From Candidatus Binataceae bacterium (lineage in GTDB: Bacteria > Desulfobacterota > Binatia > Binatales > Binataceae): a stretch of 64,000 bases of DNA. A program made the translations under genes and the position numbers. The stretch covers positions 102,992 through 166,991 of the forward strand of contig DATJMX010000052.1 in assembly GCA_035508495.1 (NCBI GenBank), written 5' to 3'. This document shows, piece by piece, positions 38,028 to 45,490 of the stretch (the stretch's first letter is position 1; each line of letters begins with the position of its first letter). The notes below the pieces were generated by a model. It was not told where the DNA came from, did not search any database, and worked only from the letters and a program-made list of their open reading frames with translations.

Positions 38028-38327
38028 TTATGAAGAGGCGCGCTCGAGCTTGATCGCGTGCTCGGGGCAGGCGGCAACGCAGAGGCCGCAGGCGTGACAC
38101 TCGCTCGCGCGCACTGCGAATGCTTGCCGGTTGCCGTGCGCCCAGGCTTTGACGCGCGCGCCGAATGACAATGCGCGCCGCTGTTGGTTACTTAGTATGC
38201 CCATCTCGAATACGTCATATGGACAAACGCGGACGCAGTCTTCCTTGCCTTCGCATCGGCTGCGATTGACTACCGGTGCGAAGACACCCGCTTCCTGTTT
38301 GCATTGAACATTCGCCGATGCCGCCAT
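38028..38327 (-). CDS. Ferredoxin-like protein with one canonical and one atypical Fe-S motif
   Basis: A 99-residue bacterial-type ferredoxin. The C-terminal motif CHACGLCVAACPEHAI is a standard Cx2Cx2Cx3CP cluster site. The N-terminal motif is CEGKEDCVRVCPY: the usual Cx2C spacing is replaced by C-x5-C-x3-C, as in ferredoxins that hold a 3Fe-4S or modified cluster. A 36-residue insertion separates the sites. GGAGG precedes the ATG at 38327 by nine bases. It should shuttle single electrons in the cytosol. Its redox partner is not evident; the nearby multicopper oxidase is exported and so cannot be a direct partner. Confidence 0.85.
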   Translation of the reverse strand: MAASANVQCKQEAGVFAPVVNRSRCEGKEDCVRVCPYDVFEMGILSNQQRRALSFGARVKAWAHGNRQAFAVRASECHACGLCVAACPEHAIKLERASS

Positions 38328-38478
38328 CGAATTGATACCTCCGCGCGAGACGATTCGTTGCGTGAATCATCCCGCACGAAGCTCTAATCGACAATGCAGC
38401 CCGAATTGTGCGCGATGCAGGAAACAACACGCACGTCGAGAACGCCAGGAGGCGCCGGCGTCCTCGACGCTTCGGTAT

Positions 38479-40209
38479 TTACAGACCGCCGCTGGTGTAG
38501 GCGGCCTTCACCAGTTTGCCCGAACGGCAGAGCGGCGCTCGAGTCGTAGGCGCGAGCACCTGCTTTATCTTCGACACGCCGGGCGAGGCGGGCGTGGCCG
38601 CGTTGAGATTCGAGCCTTGCGGCAGCACGCGGATTATCGCCATCATGCCGCCGTCCTCGTGCTCCAGGATGTGGCAATGATAAACGAAGTCGCCGACGAC
38701 GGGCCCGCGAAAATCCATCCTAACCGTGATACTCGGGTACGGTCCCTTGCCGGTCCAGTACGGAACGTCAACCGTATCGAAGAACTGGCGCTGACCCGGC
38801 GGCACCGGAATACCGTTCACCGCTTCCAGTAAGTAGTGAATCTGGTGGATATGGAACGCGTGGACCTCGGAAGTGCGATTCTCGATGGTCCATTGCTCGA
38901 CCGAACCCTGCGTCGTGGTGATCGCTGGCGGCAGATCGGGATTGAACGCGACCGGCGTTTGCCCATCGACCGTTATGAAAAACGTTTGCGGTTCGGTCTC
39001 AGTCTCGGAGAAATAGAGCTTGCGCTTGTTGGTGACTCGCGCCTCGAGGAGTCCGACGAAGCGCTGCGGATTAGGCAATCCCCACTGAATCGGCATCTTC
39101 GGGATGGCCTGCGCGCTGACGATTGACTTCGTGGTCTGGATATTCGCCAGCGGCCGCGCCGGATCGAGGTCGCCACCGGGGCCAGTGTCAACATTGCGCG
39201 TCACAAACTGGGCAACTTTCACCTTCGGTCCGGGGCTCTGCACGATGAATTCTCCGCGTCCCGCCGGCGGAATCAGGACATGCGTCGCGGGGAGCAATTG
39301 CCCGCGGCCGCTGCCGTCCTGCGAGCCGACCGGAACGCCATCGAGCGCGACGATCTGCACCAGCTGCGGCTTGCGGTCATACTGAAGCTGCACATCGATG
39401 ACCGTGTCCGCCGAAGTATTCGCAACGCGCCAGAATTCGCTCGCCCCCGCGTTCATCGTGATGACTGCCGGTGGATAGCTCGGATATGGAATCGGTACGA
39501 AGTTGAGCGAGACATCCTTGGCGGGCGCGGGCGGCGTATCGGGGTCTCCGGGCACGACGTTGTCGCGCACGACCAGCACGCGCTGCGGCAGACCGGTCAC
39601 AGCGTGCTGCAGATTCTCGATTCCATCGACGATGAGCGCGCCGGTCGCTCCGCCCAGCACCGCCATCTCGCTCAGCCCGTGGACGTGCGGATGGTACCAG
39701 TACTCCCCGGGAGGCTCGTCGGTCGGGAACTGCACGTTGTAGGTGAAGCTCTCGCCCGAGTTGATCAAGGTATGAATGACCTCGTCCTGGTGACAGACGG
39801 GAGCGGTGTTGGTGCCGTGAAAGTGGACGTTGGTCGATGAGCCATTCATCGTCGCGGCACCGCATTGGTCTGGCGGCGACACCTGCATCTGCATCGCGTC
39901 GGACTGCGCCGGCACCGGAGTGTCGTTGGTAATCGTCAGCACGAGGCTGTCACCCGGCTTGATATGCAGCGTCGGGGACTGGTTGCCGTCCGGCAACACA
40001 TAGCAGAAAAGCCGGTTGCCGTTGGAATCCGTGCTCGTCTGGTAGGACATGCTGACGGTCAGGACGCCGTTCTTGCTGTAAAGGTCTTCCGGTTCGATGA
40101 CCGGGCTGCCGGGCGCATAGCGAAAGCATCCGGCTGAAGCGTTCAGCGCAGGCAGTGAAAACAGGATCGCGTTAGCGGCAAGAAGCAGCGCTCGGGGGAA
40201 GGGCCGCAT
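38479..40209 (-). CDS. Secreted multicopper oxidase
   Basis: A 576-residue exported oxidase. The signal peptide ends at NASAG (residue ~26). All four copper-binding motifs are present in order: HFHG (~130), WYHPHVHG (~172), HAFHIHQ (~495) and YHCHILEHEDGGM (~540), the last with the Cys of the type 1 site and a Met axial ligand. There are three cupredoxin domains of ordinary laccase/CopA-like size, without a Met-rich loop that would point to CueO-type cuprous oxidase. It oxidises phenolics or metals with O2 reduction to water in the periplasm; substrate unknown. It is monocistronic or the first gene of a minus-strand set with the ferredoxin. Confidence 0.93.
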   Translation of the reverse strand: MRPFPRALLLAANAILFSLPALNASAGCFRYAPGSPVIEPEDLYSKNGVLTVSMSYQTSTDSNGNRLFCYVLPDGNQSPTLHIKPGDSLVLTITNDTPVPAQSDAMQMQVSPPDQCGAATMNGSSTNVHFHGTNTAPVCHQDEVIHTLINSGESFTYNVQFPTDEPPGEYWYHPHVHGLSEMAVLGGATGALIVDGIENLQHAVTGLPQRVLVVRDNVVPGDPDTPPAPAKDVSLNFVPIPYPSYPPAVITMNAGASEFWRVANTSADTVIDVQLQYDRKPQLVQIVALDGVPVGSQDGSGRGQLLPATHVLIPPAGRGEFIVQSPGPKVKVAQFVTRNVDTGPGGDLDPARPLANIQTTKSIVSAQAIPKMPIQWGLPNPQRFVGLLEARVTNKRKLYFSETETEPQTFFITVDGQTPVAFNPDLPPAITTTQGSVEQWTIENRTSEVHAFHIHQIHYLLEAVNGIPVPPGQRQFFDTVDVPYWTGKGPYPSITVRMDFRGPVVGDFVYHCHILEHEDGGMMAIIRVLPQGSNLNAATPASPGVSKIKQVLAPTTRAPLCRSGKLVKAAYTSGGL

Positions 40210-40397
40210 GTGGAGGCCTCCAAGGAACTTCGCAGACGGGTTTCAATGCAACAGACATGGCTCTGCCAGCGCTAACAAGCCCACGCTCTCAGCGACAGGC
40301 GCGTGTTAGCGGCGCAAGCATCATGCCGATGCCAGTGTTCATTACTCAGGAGATTCGGGCGGGCAGAGGCGGAAATGGGTCGTTTTTTCAGACTCGG

Positions 40398-40712
40398 TCA
40401 GGCTTTCCAGCGTGCGAAAGACTTCTTTGCGAAGAGTGTGAATCGCGCGCCCTGAACCAGTCGATACGCCGCCATCGCGGCGTCATATGCGGCCGAGCGA
40501 AGACTTGCGCCCGGCAGGCTGAGGCCCATCGCGATCGAGCATGCATGTCCCCCTCTTCCAAGCTGGAAGGTCGAGTCCACCGCATCAAGCATAAATGGCT
40601 CGCGGCCGAGCGATGAAACCACGGACCCAATCGCACACCCTGCGGCGACTCCGATAACGGCTACGGCCACTATCCACTTGAAGCTCTTCTTGGGGGCATT
40701 CTGCTCGGGCAT
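40398..40712 (-). CDS. Hypothetical small membrane-anchored protein divergent to ECF sigma operon
   Basis: A 104-residue protein beginning MPEQNAPKKSFKW, followed by one hydrophobic segment (WIVAVAVIGVAAGCAIGSVV, ~13-32) and a short C-terminal part with two amphipathic stretches ending FAKKSFARWKA. The ATG at 40712 has GAGGAAA six bases upstream on this strand. The hydrophobic segment contains a Cys but no good lipobox. It faces away from the sigma factor gene (start 40903), leaving a 190-bp shared upstream region with alternative hairpins. No family recognised; a sigma-regulon member is plausible only by position. Confidence 0.55.
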   Translation of the reverse strand: MPEQNAPKKSFKWIVAVAVIGVAAGCAIGSVVSSLGREPFMLDAVDSTFQLGRGGHACSIAMGLSLPGASLRSAAYDAAMAAYRLVQGARFTLFAKKSFARWKA

Positions 40713-40843
40713 CGTCGTTTCCTCGAGCCCTTTGACGGAGGCCGCTTCAGAATCGTTTACAGCCGCCGAAAAAAAATCTTCGCGCCCCGCCGTAAACGAT
40801 CTTCCCCGGACCTTCGTCAAACGCTCCGAGCGGTAGTAGCATC

Positions 40844-40876
40844 GCACCGCGGACGGAAACGGCGGTGCGCCGTCCG
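40844..40876 (+). promoter_or_regulatory. Two mutually exclusive hairpins in the leader of the ECF sigma gene
   Basis: Two 7-bp perfect stems interleave. GCACCGC (40844-40850) pairs with GCGGTGC (40862-40868), and CGGACGG (40850-40856) pairs with CCGTCCG (40870-40876). The arms are ordered A-B-A'-B' and share base 40850, so only one stem can be fully formed at a time. The connecting loops are too short for a relaxed pseudoknot. They lie 27-59 bases before the sigma start and could work as an RNA switch or simply be dyad operator sites. Confidence 0.35.
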
Positions 40877-40902
40877 GATGCCCCGTCAACCTGAGCCTGG
40901 CG

Positions 40903-41472
40903 ATGCAAGTGGAGCTTTCCGATGAGGAATTGTGCAGACAAGTGGCGAGCCGCGACGCCCACGCGTTCGACCTTTTGGTCGAGCGTTACCAGGCGCGCGC
41001 CTTCCGCCTTGCCCGCTCGATCCTCGGCAACGACGCCGACGCGCACGACCTGTCGCAGGACGCGTTCATCCGGCTCTACGAATCCGCGCACAAGTTTGAC
41101 GGGCGCTCGAGCTTCTCGACCTGGTTCCACCGCATCCTGGTCAATCTTTGTATCGATCAGCAGCGCCGCTCGAAGTGGTGGCGCAGGCTCGTGCCGCTAT
41201 CGGGATCGGGTGACGACGACGATACGCCGCCGATCGATCCGGCGAGCGACGACCCCGGCCCGGACCTGCGCATTATCGAAAGCGAAACCGCAGGCGAACT
41301 CAGAGCCGCGCTCGATCGTCTGTCACCAAATCAGCGCGCCGCCGTCCTCATGCAGGCGGAGGGGCTATCGAGCAAGGAGATTGGACAGGTGCTGAAGTGC
41401 TCGGAGAGCACGGCGCGCGTCCACGTTTATCGCGCGGTCACCGAGCTTAAGAAGGCAATGAGAAACGTCTGA
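40903..41472 (+). CDS. ECF (sigma-70 family, group 4) RNA polymerase sigma factor
   Basis: A 189-residue RpoE-like sigma factor. Region 2 (~15-90) has LVERYQARAFRLARSIL, DAHDLSQDAFIRLYE and FSTWFHRILVNLCID. An acidic linker (GDDDDTPPIDPASDDPG) leads to region 4 (~130-185) with RLSPNQRAAVLMQAEGLSSKEIG and STARVHVYRAV. Its TGA stop overlaps by one base the ATG of the zinc-finger anti-sigma gene, the standard arrangement for translational coupling. Leader hairpins lie at 40844-40876. Target promoters were not identified. Confidence 0.93.
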   Translation: MQVELSDEELCRQVASRDAHAFDLLVERYQARAFRLARSILGNDADAHDLSQDAFIRLYESAHKFDGRSSFSTWFHRILVNLCIDQQRRSKWWRRLVPLSGSGDDDDTPPIDPASDDPGPDLRIIESETAGELRAALDRLSPNQRAAVLMQAEGLSSKEIGQVLKCSESTARVHVYRAVTELKKAMRNV

Positions 41473-41990
41473 TGTTTGAGAGGCATCCAGAAACCGCGCT
41501 TATCCCCTACTCGCGCGGAGAATTGAGCGGCGACGAGCGCGCCCGCGTCGAGGCGCATCTTCGCGGATGTGATCGATGCCGTGGGCTGGTCGAGTCGTCA
41601 TCGGCGGTGCTCAACGCAGTCGGCCAGATGATGTCCGAGGTGCGCGAGCCCGACTGGATTGCATATCGCGCCGAGCTGCGCCGCAAGCTGGCCGCGCGCC
41701 AGGAGCCGCGCGAGGCGTGGTGGCGTCCGCGCCTCGCCTGGGGATGGATGAGCCTGGCGGCGGTGGGCGCCGCGGCGATAGCGCTGCTGCTGATCGTGTC
41801 AATTCGCAAGCCGCTTCAGCCCGCAGGACCGCCGATGGATCAGATTGCAATGGAATCGGAACTCAAAGGCGCCGACATCGGCCTGCTTCAGAACTACAAG
41901 GTTGTCGAGCATCTTGACCTGCTCGAAAACTATGATGTCATTGAAAACCTGCCCTCCACGCCTCAGCAGGGAAATGAGAAATCCTCTTAA
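41472..41990 (+). CDS. Membrane-anchored zinc-finger anti-sigma factor
   Basis: A 172-residue protein. The N-terminal zf-HC2-type motif (EAHLRGCDRCRG: His-x3-Cys-x2-Cys) would bind the sigma factor in the cytosol. A single transmembrane helix follows near 93-112 (MSLAAVGAAAIALLLIV). The ~60-residue periplasmic tail contains two near-repeats (LLQNYKVVEHLDLLENYDVIENL). It overlaps the sigma gene by one base and the next small gene by 17 bp. Release is probably by proteolysis or loss of zinc, which the sequence cannot settle. The repeated Asn-Tyr-x-Val motif in the tail is unusual and may be the sensory part. Confidence 0.88.
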   Translation: MFERHPETALIPYSRGELSGDERARVEAHLRGCDRCRGLVESSSAVLNAVGQMMSEVREPDWIAYRAELRRKLAARQEPREAWWRPRLAWGWMSLAAVGAAAIALLLIVSIRKPLQPAGPPMDQIAMESELKGADIGLLQNYKVVEHLDLLENYDVIENLPSTPQQGNEKSS

Positions 41991-42318
41991 CCTCGTCGCG
42001 CTATCTATGATCGCAGCCGTAATAGCGTTCACGAGAGTTGACCCCGCCGCAGCGCAGGACCAACCACCTAGCCCTGAGATGCTACTGAATCTCGATCTGT
42101 TCAAGTCACAGGGGCAGCAGGGCGATGGCGGCGACACGGGCGGCGAATCGTTATTCGACAAAATCCGCGGGATGAATTCGATCGGGATGCTGGGCGGCAA
42201 CGGCAACGCGCCCGCCAACTACCCCGTCGCGCCGCATGAAACGGATGAACCTGCGGCGCCCCCGCCTCCGCCACCTCCCACTGCACCGCAATCCGACTTC
42301 GGAGGTCAGCCCGAATGA
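41974..42318 (+). CDS. Small secreted proline-rich protein of ECF operon
   Basis: A 114-residue exported protein. The signal peptide ends near DPAAAQ (residue ~28). A short mature part reads PEMLLNLDLFKSQGQQGDGG and KIRGMNSIGMLGG, then a Pro-rich tail with eight prolines in a row interrupted only by Ala. It starts at ATG 41974, overlapping the anti-sigma gene by 17 bp in another frame, and its stop overlaps the DUF3106 start (ATGA at 42315). So it belongs to this operon and is probably an extracytoplasmic accessory. No family recognised. Confidence 0.65.
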   Translation: MRNPLNLVALSMIAAVIAFTRVDPAAAQDQPPSPEMLLNLDLFKSQGQQGDGGDTGGESLFDKIRGMNSIGMLGGNGNAPANYPVAPHETDEPAAPPPPPPPTAPQSDFGGQPE

Positions 42319-42944
42319 ACCTCCGGCGGATCATCACTGTCCTGCTCTTCCTGGCGCTCACAATTTGTGGATCGCAGACGGCGGCGAGAGCGCAGTTCGG
42401 CCCGCAAATGAGCCCCGCCGAGCGCGCCATGGCCGATCGATATCCGGACCAATGGGCGCGCCTCACGCCCGACCAGCGTCAGCAGGTGCTCAAGAACTAT
42501 CGGCAGTGGCAGCAGATGTCGCCCGAGGAGCGCGGCGCGGCCCAGCGCAGTTTCCAGCAATACAAGAGTCTGCCGCCCCAGGAGCAGGAGCACGTTCTCG
42601 AGGGGCTTCGTCAATGGCGCGCGCTGCCTGAGGAACGCCGCCAGCAATTGCAGGCCGCCTATAGCCATTACCGATCGCTCCCGCCCGAGCGGCAGGAGCA
42701 ACTGCGCCAGCGCTACCAGCGCTTCCAGCAGTTACCGCCGCAGCAGCGGCAGCAGGTGCTGCAGAACTACCATCGATGGCAGCAGATGACGCCCGAGGAG
42801 CGCCAGCAGGCGCGCGCACGCTTCGGCCGGCCGCAGCAACTCCCGCCTCCCGGACAAGAGCAGCATTTCAATCAGCCTCCTCCTGGGCAGCGCAAGCATG
42901 GAGGGTTCTGGCACTGGCATCACGGCAAACAAGGCAGCGGCTAA
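42315..42944 (+). CDS. DUF3106 family secreted Gln/Pro/Arg-rich repeat protein
   Basis: A 209-residue exported protein. The signal peptide ends near ARAQ (~27). About six imperfect ~22-residue repeats follow, of the form (W/R)xxLPPEERQQ(V/L)xxxYxxW/F, for example WARLTPDQRQQVLKNYRQW and WQQMTPEERQQARARFGR. The C-terminal tail has Pro/Gln then His/Gly (HGGFWHWHHGKQ), a possible metal-binding end. DUF3106 is commonly the last gene of sigma/anti-sigma operons, with unknown role. Here it overlaps its predecessor by 4 bp and ends 7 bp from the convergent kinase-like gene. Confidence 0.85.
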   Translation: MNLRRIITVLLFLALTICGSQTAARAQFGPQMSPAERAMADRYPDQWARLTPDQRQQVLKNYRQWQQMSPEERGAAQRSFQQYKSLPPQEQEHVLEGLRQWRALPEERRQQLQAAYSHYRSLPPERQEQLRQRYQRFQQLPPQQRQQVLQNYHRWQQMTPEERQQARARFGRPQQLPPPGQEQHFNQPPPGQRKHGGFWHWHHGKQGSG

Positions 42945-42951
42945 GCGCCTG

Positions 42952-44052
42952 CTACACGCGCTTCCAATCGAAACGCACTTCGACGCCGCTCAACGATCGA
43001 ATGCGCGCGACGAGCCGCGCCACGCCCTGCGCTGAATCGAAGATGCCGCGCGAAGGCCTCGAATTGGCCACGCCGTCCGCCACCCATACAAGCTGCATCA
43101 TGCAGCGGAACACCTGGTAATAACGGATTGCGTACATATCGAGTGCGCTCATCTTCCGGTAGGCGTGGGCGTAGCGCCGCGCGAGCAGTCTCAAAAGCGG
43201 GCCGAAGATCAATTGCAGCGGAGCGGGGACGCTCAGCGGAACCGCACTCATGTTGGCGACCGTCGATGCGACGTCGAGCTCGGCGGCGGCGATTGTCACG
43301 TTGCCCCAGTCGAGCACCGCGGACACCCGTCCCTTCTCACTAAGCACATTGAAAGGTTGAAAATCGCAATGGCAGATCACGGGACTGCGCTCGGCGAGCT
43401 GATTGGCTTCGAGCCAGCGGATCCCCGGCGTCAATCCCACAAGCCCCGCCTGTGCGCCCAGCCGCCGCATCCGCTCGAACCGCCCCGCGAAAGTGACGTG
43501 GTCGAGGAGACCTTGGTCCCTAAGCTTCGCCACTAAGGTGTCGGGTGCAAGTTGATGCAACCGATGCTGCAGCAGCGCCATTCGATCGAGGTCGCCGAAT
43601 ACCGACGGAATGCGCCCGAGCAGGCGCAACAGCTCACGCGGGCTGCGTCCGCTGCCAAGCCCGGCGAATTCCTGGACCAGAGTCGATCCGCGGGCAAGCT
43701 CCATGACGATAAAAGGTGCGCCGAGCCGCTCAGCGCCGGCCTCGAACAGCCACACGCGCGGAACCGGATAGCCCATCGCGGCAAGGGTGTTCTGCACCGT
43801 GGCTTCGAGCGCGGCGCGGTCGAGTTCCGGGCGCTGGCTGAAGACCCGCAGCACCATCGGCGCGTCGAGTCCGGCGGGCGCGCCTTCCACGGCAAAGGTA
43901 AACACCGACGTCTCGAAGCCGCCAGTCATGCGGCGCGGAGCCGCGGAATAGCGCAGATCGGGAGCCTGCCAGGCGGCGCCGAGGTGCGCCAGCAGCCGCT
44001 CGGCAAGGTCATCGCCGTGGCGATTGGATTCCGCTGCGCCTTCATGTAACAT
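42952..44052 (-). CDS. APH/choline-kinase-fold phosphotransferase family protein
   Basis: A 366-residue cytosolic protein of the aminoglycoside phosphotransferase/acyl-CoA-dehydrogenase-associated kinase fold. The catalytic loop reads CHCDFQPFNVL (Asp/Asn) and the Mg-binding motif VLDWGNVTIAAAELDVAS. The N-terminal lobe has the beta-hairpin with ETSVFTF and PMVLRVF (Lys position replaced by Arg in the usual VLR). Substrates range from small alcohols to antibiotics, and none can be chosen here. I chose ATG 44052 because it sits 35 bp from the divergent TetR start, with operator-like repeats in between. Confidence 0.8.
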   Translation of the reverse strand: MLHEGAAESNRHGDDLAERLLAHLGAAWQAPDLRYSAAPRRMTGGFETSVFTFAVEGAPAGLDAPMVLRVFSQRPELDRAALEATVQNTLAAMGYPVPRVWLFEAGAERLGAPFIVMELARGSTLVQEFAGLGSGRSPRELLRLLGRIPSVFGDLDRMALLQHRLHQLAPDTLVAKLRDQGLLDHVTFAGRFERMRRLGAQAGLVGLTPGIRWLEANQLAERSPVICHCDFQPFNVLSEKGRVSAVLDWGNVTIAAAELDVASTVANMSAVPLSVPAPLQLIFGPLLRLLARRYAHAYRKMSALDMYAIRYYQVFRCMMQLVWVADGVANSRPSRGIFDSAQGVARLVARIRSLSGVEVRFDWKRV

Positions 44053-44053
44053 A

Positions 44054-44086
44054 CGTAGACTACGGATGTTACGTAGGCAGACTACG
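44054..44086. promoter_or_regulatory. Paired CGTAG/CTACG operator half-sites between phosphotransferase and TetR genes
   Basis: The 35-bp gap between divergent starts contains CGTAG-N1-CTACG (44054-44064, perfect) and CGTAG-N5-CTACG (44072-44086), in a direct-repeat context (ACGTAG...CTACG). These are typical of a TetR-family dimer binding two sites. Because the gap is so short, the sites must overlap the promoters or start codons of one or both genes. Confidence 0.65.
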
Positions 44087-44087
44087 C

Positions 44088-44732
44088 ATGTCAATCGAAG
44101 CGCCGACCAGGAAAACCCTCAAGACCGAGCAGTCCGAAAAAACCCGCGCCGCCCTGCTCCGCGTCGCGCGCGCGATGTTCGCTGAAAGCGGCTTCGCCGC
44201 AACCTCGCTCGAACTCGTCGCCGAACGCGCCGGCGTCACCACCGGCGCCGTCTATCACCAATATCGCGACAAGCGGCGCCTGTTTCAGGCCGTTGTCGAA
44301 GAGCTCGATGCCGAGGTGTTCCAGTCGATTCGCGAACGCTCGCGCGAGCACGTCGATCGCCAGGCGTGGCAAAGACTGGTCGCGGCCGCTGAGCTGATTC
44401 TCGATTCCTTCACCGACCCGGTTTACTGCCAGATCGTCATGGTCGACGGCCCCGCCGTGCTGGGCTGGAAGGTCTGGCACGAGATCAGGGCCAATCACAT
44501 CCTGCGCTACATCCGCGACGCCTTCGAAGCGCAGATGGCGCTTGGCCGTATCGCGCGCGAGCCGGCCGAACCGCTCGCGCACGTGGTGTTCGGCGGGTTT
44601 ACCGAAGCCGGACTCGCCATCGCCAATGCCGCTGACAAGCGTGCCGCGCGCAGGGAACTCGGCGCTGCGACGCTTCGGATGTTCAATCGGCTCAAGCTGC
44701 GCGACGCGAAGAAAAAGTCACGCCGCGCCTAA
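44088..44732 (+). CDS. TetR/AcrR family transcriptional regulator
   Basis: A 214-residue repressor. The N-terminal HTH is canonical: RVARAMFAESGFAATSLELVAERAGVTTGAVYHQYRDKRRLF, with the family's last HTH motif (GVTTGAVYHQYRDK). The C-terminal ligand/dimer domain starts near 95 (LILDSFTDPVYCQIVMVDG) and includes GGFTEAGLAIANA. It is divergent from the phosphotransferase, with repeated inverted half-sites between them. It probably autoregulates and represses that gene, relieved by an unknown ligand. An ATG at 44088 is the only upstream start that keeps the full HTH. Confidence 0.92.
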   Translation: MSIEAPTRKTLKTEQSEKTRAALLRVARAMFAESGFAATSLELVAERAGVTTGAVYHQYRDKRRLFQAVVEELDAEVFQSIRERSREHVDRQAWQRLVAAAELILDSFTDPVYCQIVMVDGPAVLGWKVWHEIRANHILRYIRDAFEAQMALGRIAREPAEPLAHVVFGGFTEAGLAIANAADKRAARRELGAATLRMFNRLKLRDAKKKSRRA

Positions 44733-44748
44733 CGCGCGTCCAGGCGCT

Positions 44749-45294
44749 TCATCGATGGCGGTGCTTGCGCGCTTTCGGGCGCGGCCATTCGACTTCGAAT
44801 GATGCGCCGGGCACGAGTTTCTGAAATCGTTGGCGCGCCGCCAGCAGTGCTGCGCATACGCGTTGGATATCGGCGCTTTTGAGCGGACACGCATCCGGAT
44901 GCTGCGGCATCCAGCGCTGCGCGAGACGGGCCTGTGCCGCGACCGATGCGGGCGGTATCCCTTTTTCGACCAGTTCGATGAAACTGCTCACCAGAACTTC
45001 GGCCTCGACCGCGTTCTCCTGATTCAGCTTGAGCTGCTCCTTGGAGTGCGCCGCCGCGTCCGGTGTCGGGCGGCGGCCATCGAGGATCTCGATGCCCTTG
45101 AAGAGCGCGCCATCGGCGACGCGGCCCCAGAACCCGCGGCGCAATCCGAGTTCCCGCTCGACCACGAAGTGCGCCAAATCATGCGGCAGCCACGAACTCC
45201 GATCGTAAGAAGGAACCTTCAACTCCACGCCATCATCGCGCACGATCGAAGTCGTATATCGTCTCTCCCCCGTCCGCGAAAACGTGATCTTCAC
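44749..45294 (-). CDS. Conserved hypothetical protein with HDLAH motif
   Basis: A 181-residue cytosolic protein. It has an N-terminal beta-hairpin-like KITFSRTGERRYTTSIVRDDG, then SSWLPHDLAHFVVERELGL and GFWGRVADGALFKGIEI, an alpha-helical middle and a basic C terminus (PKARKHRHR). The HDLAHF arrangement (His-x3-His) hints at a metal site, but I cannot name a family. GTG 45294 starts it, with a weak ribosome site. It converges with the TetR gene, 16 bp apart. No operon partner. Confidence 0.6.
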   Translation of the reverse strand: MKITFSRTGERRYTTSIVRDDGVELKVPSYDRSSWLPHDLAHFVVERELGLRRGFWGRVADGALFKGIEILDGRRPTPDAAAHSKEQLKLNQENAVEAEVLVSSFIELVEKGIPPASVAAQARLAQRWMPQHPDACPLKSADIQRVCAALLAARQRFQKLVPGASFEVEWPRPKARKHRHR

Positions 45295-45350
45295 TTGGAG
45301 TGTGCCGCTACGATCGCGGCGATTCGATCCATTGACTCCGGCAGCCTCCG

Positions 45351-45449
45351 CTCAGGATGACGTGGATGGCAGCCAACAATCAAAATGACAGAAAACCATT
45401 TTTTCACAGACTCTCGGGATGACACAAAAAAACAACGCTCGGAATGACG
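45351..45449. repeat. Three CTCRGRATGACR short dispersed repeats in intergenic region
   Basis: CTCAGGATGACG (45351-45362), CTCGGGATGACA (45413-45424) and CTCGGAATGACG (45438-45449), all on the plus strand, are copies of a 12-base word. A degenerate AAAATGACAG lies near 45383. They occupy the 196-bp gap between the HDLAH-protein gene and the FAD/Fe-S gene. There is no coding potential between them. Confidence 0.55.
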
Positions 45450-45490
45450 CCCAGACTGTTGCGATCGTACACCAAAGCGGCGCACGGTCG

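Noticed and set aside
40844..40876. H-type RNA pseudoknot upstream of the sigma gene
   Set aside because: Arms are ordered A-B-A'-B', but loops of 0, 5 and 1 bases across 7-bp stems are too short for a stable pseudoknot, and the stems share a base; kept only as alternative hairpins.
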